A stretch of DNA of 64,000 nt. It comes from Isoetes taiwanensis (taxonomy: Eukaryota; Streptophyta; Lycopodiopsida; Isoetales; Isoetaceae). Made by a program: the position numbers and the translations under genes. Where the stretch lies: the NCBI GenBank assembly GCA_021234155.1, contig JAJEKV010000031.1:15305748-15369747 (forward strand). Direction: 5' to 3'. Under the pieces are notes generated by a model. The model was not told the origin of the DNA, made no database searches, and worked only from the letters and a program-made list of their open reading frames with translations. Of the stretch, positions 1 to 10,339 are shown piece after piece (position 1 is the first letter of the stretch; the number at the start of each line of letters is the position of its first letter).

Positions 1-120
1 AATCACCAAAGTGTGATTCCACGGACTGGAATCACCGTGGTGGTGTGATTCCACGGAATTGAATCACCGTGGCGTGATTCCACGGAATGGAATCACCGCG
101 GTGTGATTCCAGGGCGCGGA
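1..120. repeat. Minisatellite array, ~29-30 bp unit (left copy)
   Basis: Three to four head-to-tail units of 29-30 bp run from the window edge. Each unit opens with GTGATTCC and closes with GGAATCAC or GAATCACC, so each unit is itself an inverted repeat separated by about 8 bp. The array is probably cut by the window edge. The same unit, more diverged, recurs at about 3,080-3,500 on the other side of the zinc-finger locus. It could be a satellite, an LTR U3 repeat or subterminal repeats of a transposon; the sequence does not decide. Confidence 0.8.
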
Positions 121-280
121 ATTCGACCTAGATTCAAATTCAAAAAAGTTCCCGCTCCAAAATCTTTCGAATTCAAATTCAAAAAACTTCATCAGTTCAT
201 GTACAATGGTATGGATTCCTGTGGAAATAAAACCAGCAAAGCTGGGAATTGTTGTTCTCTGTTCAATAGCAAGGTTGAAA

Positions 281-2677
281 TCATGGGCCATTTTTCCTCA
301 GACGGCCCTCCTCGGTCCAATCTCCCTGGGGTAGATGAAATGTGCTTTTCCTTTGCTGGACGCAGTCAAATAACTTCTGCAGCATGACAGCAAATGTCGA
401 CCTTGTCATGTCGATTTCCCTCCGCCCAAACCATTTGGATGTGTCAATGACCTGCAAGCGGGCGGTTTAGAATGAAACATCACAAAATTAAGTAAAAATT
501 GCATACATAACACTCACAGAATGATCTTTCGAGTTGCAAATGTCCAGCAAGAACCTCTTCACAAAACAAATTGTGTATATCCCACAATCCTAGGAGTTCT
601 CCTGCTGGGGCACATTCAAGGGGACACAGGGGGCATTGTGCAGGCTCGAGGATTCAAAATTCCATCTCTTCATAATGTCTGCTATGAAACTGAGCGCAAA
701 CATAGCAATCAGGGAAGGCCAATTCGATAGGAAAGCTGTAAAATTCATCTTACATGGTCGCGAAAGATCTTAAGTTGGAGTGCATGGGCGCCATTGAATC
801 TAGATGCAGCACCACTGGGCACGGGGTTTGAAGCCTCCGGCTTGCCTCTTCGTTGGATACCAATATAAACAAGCTCCAGTGGTTGCTGCAAAACAAGTTT
901 ATGAAATCGAATTGCCTACCTCTTAACTCGAAATCGAATTGTATACCTGCTCATAACTGGGAAGTAGTAGAAACCGACATTTTGCATCCGCCAATTCTGC
1001 CCGCTAAAAGGTTTGGGTGGGATTAGATTACTGAAAATTTCATAGGCACCTGACTGACCCTCCAAAGAGTTTTGCAAGAAGAGGCCGAAGGCCGCGGGAT
1101 GGATGAAAACATGCCGCACCTCTTATTACGGGGATGGCATGAATTAAGGCTCTGTGAAGGGCATTCTACAGTCAGTGAATGATATTGTCAAACGAAACGA
1201 AAAATCAGCTTTGAACTTACAGAAGATAGGCACCAACGCATTCCTCGTTGATTCTGCAGTCCACATCGTCTTCTACACCGGGCACTGTCATGAAAACCTG
1301 GGCAAAATTGGCATAGATCCGAAATTCAGATGCTTTGCCGATTTTTTCCCTACTCAATTCTTTGTCTTCAGATTGTTAGTGGATACTTGAATGTAAAATT
1401 ACGGTCCAATTCACGGAAACAAGGCTGTTTGGTAAGCAAAAACGAGAATAAAAAAATGTGGCCTCCGGTCCTATGCATCATGGGAATATCAATAATTGTC
1501 CCCTCCTCTTCCCGACGGCGTAGAGGGGCTCTGGAAGACCTTTGTTTGAATAGCATCGCTGCAGACCACGAATGTAGCCGGGCGCCTCAAAAACAATGTG
1601 ATTAGGAGCTATGCAATCTTCGCTTTTATTTGCACCCCTTTTTCCCGGTGTTTTCGGAAGCTTCTTGACCGGGACCGGAAGCTTGCATGCTTTTTGGGAG
1701 GGGGATGGAAATTCCCCCTCGCTTTGTCGACTTCCACAATCGAAATCATCTCTATGCGACTGTTCACGCTTTTCACCGCCAAAGACATGTCGGCCCTCAA
1801 CTCTTCAACAAGAACATTGAACCTTCTAGCAATGTTATTTCTTATTATTGCTGCCCTCTTCGATCCTCCAAACTCTCCTCCACCATCCGCCTTATCTCCA
1901 CTGCTGAAAAGTCCCAAAGCGACCTTGTTTGCCGGTTTGAGAATCCCATGCTCTATTTGCTCCTCTGCCATGGCTTCGGCCCTGCGCCTGGCCCTTGCCA
2001 AAATCCGTCTCAGATTGTGTTGCCACAGGTAATCCTCATCTACACTCCGCTGCAGCTGCACCAATTGAAAATCCCTCTTCTTCTTGGCTAACTCAGGGGC
2101 ATTGGGTTTCCTTCCCCGAATTGCTACTGGCAGCTTGTAATCCCCGTTCATGTTGTGCTTGGCTAACCTGTGGATTTCCAAATCCCACTTCTTGGAGTAA
2201 CTTCGATCACAGTTGTCGAATTGGCAGTACCACCGACCATCACCCGCATCGAATTTCCAGTTGGGAATTTCTGCCATGTTTCCGGGATTCTCCCAGGGAG
2301 CGTTTTCCACGGCATCGCTGCATAAATCCTGTTCGCACTCTATGCTGGCCTCTGCATCTTTGAAATCAACATCCTCTTGAGGCACTGGAACAGACATTTC
2401 GCGGGCATCTGCAACCCCCCAAATATTTGGGAAAAGACGAGAAGCTTGAGCAATGACCTTAGCACGAACAGAATCCGGAGAACCGGCTATGCTCCACACC
2501 GCGCTGCCGCACCGTCCTAAAACCCTCAACTGCAAAAGCCTTAGCGGGAGGGGAGTCCACCTCCGATTCAAGAGCCTCTTCTTGCAAGGGATTGTTCACA
2601 GGGAACACAAAAGCCGAATTTGCATCGGATTCAACCTGGAAGTTCTCGCCCTGCGAGGTTTCAAGACTCTGCGCCAT
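281..2677 (-). pseudogene. Decayed multi-exon C2H2 zinc-finger locus
   Basis: The minus strand holds a run of coding-like segments. A start at 2,677 opens an acidic N-terminus; the main 1,609-2,560 segment carries one classical finger (C-x4-C-x12-H-x4-H, core CQFDNCDRSYSKKWDLEIH) followed by a basic, arginine-rich region. Further exon-like blocks with GT/AG borders lie at 1,221-1,365, 947-1,119, 518-735 and 281-451 (stop at 281-283). I do not recognise the family outside the finger. The frame shifts between the N-terminus and the finger exon (about 2,470-2,560), again at a C-run near 1,715, and there is an in-frame TGA at 654-656. Several exon junctions also disagree in phase. It reads as a pseudogene, although separate exons or unusual splicing could explain part of this. 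Role unknown; DNA binding is likely from the finger. Confidence 0.5.
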
Positions 2678-3079
2678 CTGGAAACGGATTGAAGCGACAA
2701 AAACACAAGAACAGACGCTAGCAGGAACGGGGGGCCGGAAGAACGAGCGCCAAAGATGAAGTCGCGGAGAAATCGTATGTTGGACGCCAGCGTAAAAGGG
2801 GCACCGGAAGAGCGAGCCCACCGGAACGAACCTGCGAGAAAACGAATGTTTGGAAAGAGAGAAAGGGAAATTTCGGCGCGAGACGTGTGATTCCTTCGGA
2901 TGGGCGCAGTTCATGCTAGTGCTTGACGTGGAGGACGATGATATGCGGAGCCGGCTTCAATGATGACATTGTCAGGGTACCGTGTACGGTGATAATTATG
3001 AGACGCCAGAATTCAAAATATCCCTAGGACATAATTAAAATAGCCAAAATATCCACGACAAATCGAGCGGTCAGGATGC

Positions 3080-3500
3080 GTCGCCCATTTGCAGTGATTC
3101 CGTCGAATGGAAAATCAAAAACGCGGATTCCGGCCCCCGAATCTTCATGTTGTGATTCCACCACGCTGAATATCATAAAGATGTGATTCCATCCGCGTAA
3201 TCGCATTTACGTGATTCCTTCCGTTGGAATCAGAATTTGGTGATTCTGCTGCGCAGTATCCTACCTGCCAGATTTCGGCCGAATGGGGAATCAAAAACCG
3301 TGATTCCATCCCCGTGAATCTCCATGTGGTGATTCCGCCACGCTGAATAACACGTAATGTGATTCCATCCGCGTAATCGCCATGGTGGTGATTCCTTCGA
3401 AAGGGATTCGAAATTAGTGATTCCAGGGCGTGGTATCTAAGGTCGGGATTCCTTCTAGTGGAATGTAAGAGTTGTGATTCTATCCGGCGGTTTCTACCGT
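3080..3500. repeat. Diverged ~30-bp GTGATTCC minisatellite (right copy)
   Basis: About a dozen degenerate units of roughly 28-31 bp start with GTGATTCC and often contain a downstream GAATC. A block of about 95 bp near 3,129-3,222 recurs near 3,302-3,396, so the array has a higher-order duplication at an offset of about 173 bp. Related to the array at 1-120. Confidence 0.75.
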
Positions 3501-3721
3501 GGTGATTCAGCCGGGAAGGTTTTTAACCGACGGCCGGATACACCCGTGGACCGGCAATGGGATGCATCGGGGAGCCTGCGGGCGTTATCGATTAATACGG
3601 TTATGGGTCGCCGAAGCGGACCCGTTTCCCCGGGCTCGTTATTCTGCGGCAAGGAATATCTTGCGATGGAATCACAATAACCGGGGTAAAAATATTTTGA
3701 TGAGCGGGGCTGTTTCCAGGA

Positions 3722-3743
3722 GGTTCTAGAATATTCTAGAACC
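3722..3743. promoter_or_regulatory. Perfect four-unit heat-shock element in a 22-bp palindrome
   Basis: The core TTCTAGAATATTCTAGAA (3,724-3,741) is four perfectly spaced alternating nTTCn/nGAAn boxes, the canonical binding site for trimeric heat-shock factor. It sits about 70 bp upstream of a TATA box and about 370 bp upstream of a gypsy gag start, where an LTR promoter would be expected. The motif is seen directly; heat induction is inferred. Confidence 0.65.
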
Positions 3744-3812
3744 TACATGCATGCGCGACACTTGGCATGATCTCATCCATTGGAGTGGCGCGATCCTGAT
3801 CGTTGGTCTGCA

Positions 3813-3820
3813 TATATAAG
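3813..3820 (+). promoter_or_regulatory. TATA box of the gypsy LTR-like promoter
   Basis: TATATAAG lies between the heat-shock element and the gag reading frame. Spacing and order (HSE, TATA, then about 290 bp of leader to the gag ATG) fit a U3/R promoter. LTR ends and a primer binding site were not found. Confidence 0.5.
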
Positions 3821-4113
3821 GAGGCATCTAGATGCCTTTTTGTCGAACCATTCTGGTTCAACGCCAGTCTTGAGCCTTCTAGGCATCTGTTTCGTGTTCC
3901 TGCTTGCCTTCGGGCCATTGTACTCTTGATTCCTGTTTACATATCAGATTCTTTGCCGATCTTGGCATATTTCTTCCATATTTCTTGCATATTTTTCACG
4001 TATTTTCCTTATTTTTGCATAGTTTCATGATAGTTTGAACCGGAATCCCTTACCGGTTCTTGCCTGCTCTGATTCTAAGCATTTTTTTGCTCATATTTGG
4101 TGATTTTATATTT

Positions 4114-5430
4114 ATGGAGGAGGTTTCAATTTTATTGCAGCGGGTCCAGCAGCTTGTTCAAGTATGCCAGCAGTTGCAGTTGGACAATAAAGAGCTTAAG
4201 GAACATGTTGCTTCACATGAATCTGCCTCTAGCTCGGGATTGAGGCTATCAGAGCCTAAGATCAGCATGTCAGAGAAGTTTGACGGCACTGGTCCAAGCT
4301 CTGCGATTTTTTGAATGAAATCAGGTTTGTGATTCAGCTCCATCCTCATAGATATCCCACGGCTCAGGAACAAATTGGGCTGATTTGTTCTCTTCTCACA
4401 GGGCCAGCTCTAAGTTGGTTTGCTCCGTTATTGGAGAAAGGAGCCCCAGAGTTGCAAGATTTTGCTGCTTTCACTGCAGAGAAAGGAGCCCCAGAGTTGC
4501 AAGATTTTGCTGCTTTCACTGCAGAGCTCGAGGCATGCTTTGGAGACACCGACGTCAACGCCGCGGCAGCCACAAAAACTTTGCAATCTAAGGCAAGGCT
4601 CCCCCGGCTTGATATATGCATCGAATTTCGTCAAATTGCGGTAGATCGCCGGGATAATGTTGCGCCGAGATTGTTGAGAGGATGTGAAAGATATGATGTT
4701 GTCTATGGAGGACCCTCGGACTTTGGAAGAAGCCATCGATTTGCGGTTCGATGTGATAATCGGCTCTTGAGCGTAGGCAAGAGAGACGTGATGATCTTCC
4801 TATATCTGATCCACACAAGCGCTGTAAGCTCACGCCTTCCCCATCCCATCCAGTAAAATCTAGCGGTGTTGGACATGAGCTTATGCAGATTGCTCGGGCA
4901 GTTCGAGGACCTTCATCTGCCGCCGAGAAGCAGCGTCGGAGAGAGATTAATCTTTGCCTCTACTATGGAGGAGCTGGCCATATTGCTCGTGGATGCCCTG
5001 TGAAGCATCCAAATCAGTCAGAAAACTTCAGGGGCCGGTACGAGTAGTAGGAGTCTCTCGTCGGCTAGCCACCTTTTCTCAGACTCATTTCACACTTCTT
5101 GACATGTTTATTCCATCAGATAAGGTCAGCAAGGCATTCTTCATCCCTATATTATTGAAATCAGAGGTTGGAATATTGGAAGCATTGGCGCAACTTGTTT
5201 GCTTTATGGATAATGTGTTCGCCAGTAAGCACGCAATCCATAGAAGCAAGGTTGAGCAACCCGGTTCTGTCGAAGTGATTGATGGACGGGAGATCTCCTC
5301 GGGTGCAGTCATAGAATGTACTGTGCCTCTTCAGGTTTTGTTCAAGGGAGTTTCTTGTAATATTTCCTTCAATCTCATCGCTAGTCCACATGCGCCAATA
5401 GTCGTTTTTTATTTTAACACTCAGTCCCTT
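4114..5430 (+). pseudogene. Ty3/gypsy gag-protease remnant
   Basis: The start at 4,114 opens a coiled-coil N-terminus. It is followed by a typical gag core (FLNEIRFVIQLHPHRYPTAQ, then LLTGPALSWFAPLLEKG), a degenerate zinc knuckle near 4,954-4,990 in which an expected Cys reads Tyr, and a pepsin-like protease tail near 5,125-5,400 (VEVIDGREISSGAV). The catalytic D-S/C-G box is not recognisable. Frame changes at about 4,305 and around 4,600-4,700, plus scattered stops, make it non-functional. No reverse transcriptase or integrase follows, so it is truncated. It starts downstream of the heat-shock element and TATA box. Confidence 0.75.
4434..4523 (+). repeat. 45-bp perfect in-frame tandem duplication in gag
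   Basis: Two identical 45-bp copies (4,434-4,478 and 4,479-4,523) each encode EKGAPELQDFAAFTA. No mismatches were seen, which suggests a recent event compared with the otherwise decayed gag. Confidence 0.9.
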
Positions 5431-5808
5431 CGATCTAGTGGAGGTTACAATTTTTTATTCTATCCTATCCCTTCCCCTGTATTTCGTGTCTTAATCCTAG
5501 TATACTTTCGCACTTCATGCATTTGGAGCACTTGATTTTTTATTCTGTTAATCGGATTAGAACAAAGTATAAAGGTCTTATCTGCACGTTTCCATCCATT
5601 GCAAGGAAAATTTCAGCTTGTTTTCTAAGTCTCATCTGATCATCTGGCCGCTTTGGAGCACACAGATCGCAACAAGTTCGGTTCTTGATTTTTGTTTTTA
5701 TAAATCAGGTACGCTGGGGTTTGAATCTGGCATTTTTCCCCAATTGTATGCCTTCTTTTTCTGAAGCTTCTATCTCTATCTTTGAATCGCAGAAAAATCT
5801 AGCAGAAA

Positions 5809-6326
5809 ATGTCGCCATTGAAGCCGTTTGTAGGGGTAGCCACTGTTGCAGCGGTTGCTGCGCTTTCTTACAAATCGCATTTGCATTTGCATCCTCAGGT
5901 TTGAATACTACTCTGTGTTTTACATGATTTCGCACATTTGTGCCAATGTCTTTTGCAATTTAATCAGATTCTTGCTTTCATAAGAATCATTTATCCCCAA
6001 TATATTTTTTGCATATCTCTGAGTCTTTTTACAAATTTATAGTTTAGACCAGTTTCCTGGTTGCTTAAAAGCACATTTACATATATGGTCATTATGTGTT
6101 AACATAATTTGTACATCTGCGATTTAGATCAGTTCCTTCCATTCCATTCTGATAAAGATACATATTCTTTTGCAAATCATGCAGGGCTGCAGAACATGAT
6201 GATACCAAGGTTTCACAGCAGCAAGTAACAAGTGAGTTGCAAGTTCAGGTTAAAGCAAAAAATCCAAGTCTGGCGCCTCAGTTTGATGGAATCCATGCAT
6301 TTGAGACGATCATACCAGCTCAATGA
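5809..6326 (+). CDS. Possible two-exon small hydrophobic protein gene
   Basis: An ATG at 5,809 opens 30 codons with a hydrophobic stretch (VGVATVAAVAALSY), ending at a good donor (CAG|GTTT, 5,899). A second open block at 6,185-6,326, after a GCAG acceptor, ends in APQFDGIHAFETI followed by a stop. This tail resembles a conserved ending of some short plant proteins of unknown function. The two blocks do not join in phase with the obvious splice sites (off by one base), so either a micro-exon is missing, another site is used, or the copy is broken. Function not assigned. Confidence 0.3.
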
Positions 6327-6329
6327 TCT

Positions 6330-8960
6330 GTCTGAAGGATCATTTAGGATTTTGTACAGAGTGCACTACAAGATTTGTGCCTAATTTGAGCATATGTGGT
6401 AGGAGCATAAATTTTGTAGGCCCATCTAGAACACTGTATTATGTACATAATACTATTCAAATTGTTTGGAAACATGATTCTTTGCAGCATCCATATAGTA
6501 GATGCAGGTGTTCATAGCATATGCAGCCAACTTCCATGCTTCCTATCGTTTCTTTTTCCTAAGAAAAGATTACGGTTCAAGCATTTGACATTGTGGCATT
6601 GTGATGAGGTGTCGAGATTGGTATGTATAAGTTGAACTAACTTGGCCATAAATGGAACTGTGGTACACCACGTCACCAATGTTGATGTTGGAGAACTCCG
6701 GGGTAAAGAAGGTTTTTTAGATTGAAAATAGAAGTTTCGGGTTGCATTAGTGCATGGCAGGAAATTTTCCGGAAACTTTTCATGTATTTTCTTATTAGGA
6801 GATTTTTTGGTAGCCTCTAAAAGTTTTTCCAACATCGCATATCACCATTATGGTAAATCTTTATGGTTACTCTAATTGCCCTATTGAAGTGCTACCAATG
6901 TTAGCTGTTTAGCAAGGACAGCCAAAATTTGGTATGCTGCCAAAGTCCAAACTTTTCTTAAACTCCCTAATGCTTGGTTCAAAAATTCCCAGGAACCCTT
7001 GTAATCTACTATGTGGATTTCAGAATTCACAGCACAGTGTGAAAAGAGGAGGAAATTTTATGTAGCTGATAGGCTGAGTTAGATCTAGCAGGAAAAATAT
7101 TTTCCTGATTATGCCTAAACATTTTAAGCCCTAATGGCATATGCGATATCCAAAAGTCATCTGGTCTTTGTAGATCTTGAAAATTGTGATCCCTTCTCTT
7201 TGAAGTCGGATATTTGCCATATGTATATTACCTCTAGGTTTGTTGATATTTTCAGCAAATATCTATGGATTTACATCTTGAAAATCTAAATCAGCGGTCT
7301 TGAAGCTAAATAAGGTTTTGGCTCGGACAGGGACTGAATTTCAGGCTAAAATGCAAGCTCTTGAGTCTGTTAATGGCAGGAAGTTTTGATAAAATAATCT
7401 TAACAAGTTATGCTTCATGTGGCTATTAAAAGGAAGTTAAATTGCAATCTATGCAAGAACTGTGATGGCTCATACATTTGTACCTCATAAGTTCCGTGCA
7501 GAAGCCATTACAACAGAAAGCATGCCATGTTCTCAATACGCATGTGCTATAAATGTAAGGAAAATTGCAGCAGATTGTTAGCATATGATATATTCTTAAA
7601 GATTATCTTGCTTGGCGCCTTGTAATTTCTCGCCACATATCTCTTACATTATGCACACCATATAGGACGAAAGACCTTCAGTATTTCTTCATCCGTGGAA
7701 GCATATCTATTTTGCTTTAGACGCTATGCATTAGCATAGAACATTTATTTACAAACTAGATAGCATGCATGTTGATTAGCTCGACCTAAATGTAACTTTT
7801 ATAGGCCATATCAACAATCGGTATAAATGGTCTAAAACTCTGAAGTTAAAAAACATTTGCTTCATTTCTTGCTTTAAAATTAACTTCCTTCCTAATCTTG
7901 CAGGGGACTCGAAGTGATTTCAAGAATGAGCTGCTATTTCAGAAGTTCAAAACAACTAACAACATATTACCAAAAATCTTTCAAAAAGGAACCTCAACCT
8001 ACAAAAAAGGAAGAATGTAAAAGCTTTATCATTGTTTTCCTTTATGCTTATGAAACAATATAATTATCATTGTTTTCTTCGGTCGAAAACGAAGATGGAG
8101 GTAGAAAGAAGGCCCAACCAGTTATTGAACATGATGATATTATAATCAATGATAGCTTTTGGTCAAACAATTCCATTCTTAAGGTAAAGTGATTTGTAAC
8201 CCAACTGTTTTTTTTTTTTGCAGGATCTTGTCTCCATACTAAAGGACCTGCTTTTTTGCAAAGGCCCTATTTTGTCTTCGAGCTCCTCTAGTTCTAAACT
8301 AATGAAGGATGTAATGCCTTCTACACCCAAATATTTAGTCTTCAAGAACATAGGGGATATTGTTTTGCAGTCGGGGACAGTAGAGGAGGAAGAGGAACTG
8401 TATCATCTTGGTTTTCATCACTATCCTCAGATAACATATCATACATATCAGATAAACAAACATATCATACGACAATTTTTAATCAAACCAATACCTTGCC
8501 TAAAGTAGCTACTGCTGTGAATGTGGTACACTCTTCAAACCTCGAGGTTGGCCGTATTCCATGAGCCATCCCATCCCTACATTTACTTGCAAATCAGAAA
8601 TATAATATCAGAATTTCCACCATCTCCCTTATAATCCTTGCCTTATCTATGACCCTAGTCTGGTCATATTGAGTACCTGAATTAACTGCAACATACTTCA
8701 CCAAGCCTTGTGTGCCCAGCCTAGTTGAACTCCCATGGCCAATGTCAGCATGTGGTTGAGGTTCCATGTGTTGGCCAAGTCCCATCTCTTCGTTGGTCAA
8801 CTGAGGGTGTTGATTGAGTTGGGAACATGTCTGACTAGAAGTAGGTATGCCTCAATGCTTATAATCTATCTCCCGTGAACATAAACTGAGCAAATGTATA
8901 TGTCTAGGCTGCACATAACTTGCATTCTCTTCACCATCCTGCTAGAGCGGGCTATGATCA
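6330..8960. other. No firm gene; two exon-like blocks
   Basis: Mostly non-coding AT-rich sequence. Plus-strand open blocks at about 8,100-8,183 and 8,222-8,508 join in frame across a 38-bp GT...AG gap after a long T-tract. The gap is very short for a plant intron and the encoded protein is not recognised. I see nothing else in this stretch. Confidence 0.3.
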
Positions 8961-9037
8961 ATCATAGGGAGACTATGGAAAACACTAGTTGGTGGAGGCA
9001 TTTGACCTAACTCGAGGGGTGTCTCTCGATTGTAAGC

Positions 9038-10332
9038 TCAGATTGGGATTTGATCTTCCCTCACCCTCAATCTGTTCCCAACCTCAAGCCTCTTATTCTT
9101 CACTACCTCACTCAAAGACATTTGGAAATCGAAAACAGAAATAGCTCTAGGTTGACCTCTAGGGTACATCAAGCCCCTTAATCCGGCAACACTAACTTCA
9201 AAAGCAGCATTAGCTTTCTTGCTCCCTTTTTGCCCTATTTTGCTATGCTTTGTTGGCAGCCTCAGCCCTTTCAACCTTCCTCCTGGCAGTTCCATTTTTT
9301 TTATCTGCAAATTGCTCAATCTTCAACTTCTTAGCCCTAGCCCTTCTAGTCTTTTCAACTGCCAAGGCTTGACCAAAGCCATCACTGGAGATGTGCACAC
9401 TCCCTCCCAGCTCTGGAGCAAGTGCTCTCTTCCTTTGCCCTTATGGTCTGTGATGCTGCGTCCATGCCTGTAAAGATTGCTACAGACATGCTTGAGATTC
9501 ACCAGTCTGTGTGTTTTGAATCAGGGAAGAAAACACACTATGCGTGACTACGTCTTCATATCCAGTTGTATATTGCAGTTGCGCATTCATTGGCTGGGCT
9601 GATTGCCTCTCATTATATATGGCTGATGACTGTGCTACTGGCTGTACTTCCCATAGTTGTTGCACTTCCTCCATGTTGAACCCTTCCAAATCATCTTCCA
9701 CATGGTTGTCTTCTTCCACCTACTCCATTGTTGCTGCATTCTCCTCTAGAGCATCCATAACAAATCTTGAATCCTCGAGGCCTGGCCTAACCCTTTTAGA
9801 GTTGAAAGGCCAAATGCCTATTGCACTAAATCCTGACTTGAAATTGTTTGGGGTTAAGCCACTCTCAATTGCATGAAAGATCAATTCTGCAATGTCTTTC
9901 AATGTTAGCTCTATCACCCCTTTGTTACCCATAAAGGCAACCCTACGCCTCTTGAACGATGTCTTGAATGGAGCAAAGCATACCACACTCAAAGGCTATA
10001 ACCTATAGGATGTGTGTGCAGGTAGCAACACAAAGTGAATCTCATTCTCCTTTGCTGCCAATATAACATCAAGATCTACATGGCTGCCATAACCATCCAA
10101 TATGATGAGGTGAGGCCTAGTTGGGGAGAACCACTAGGGACTCTGCTTTAAAGTGTGATAGCCAGGATTTAAATAGCTGTGTTGTCATCCTAATTATAGG
10201 GGGTTTGGACATCTGGCATAAACATTTGAGTTGTATGGTATCACATTGCATGAAACTTCTTTTTAAAGATAGATAGTACTTTTTATGGCAGACCACAAGG
10301 TAGCATTCAGTAGGCATCCAAAAGGGATACAT
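9038..10332 (-). pseudogene. Pogo-like (DDE_1) transposase remnant
   Basis: On the minus strand a segment around 10,020-10,130 reads PHLIILDGYGSHVDLDVILA, then LLPAHTS and, near 9,960-9,990, SVVCFAPFKTSFKRRR. It ends in a GFSAIGIWPFNSKRV box near 9,800. This order (D-G-x-G-S-H, LLPAHTS, PFK, G-IWPFN) is typical of the DDE_1 superfamily of pogo/Tigger-type transposases. The reading frame has stops (for example before SVVCF) and shifts upstream near 10,120. Downstream blocks to 9,038 could be the C-terminal tail. No terminal inverted repeats or N-terminal DNA-binding domain were identified. It is a decayed copy. Confidence 0.6.
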
Positions 10333-10339
10333 GATGGTC

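Noticed and set aside
1-3500. CRISPR-like array from the ~30-bp repeats
   Set aside because: Units are degenerate, directly adjacent and lack unique spacers; the sequence is eukaryotic.
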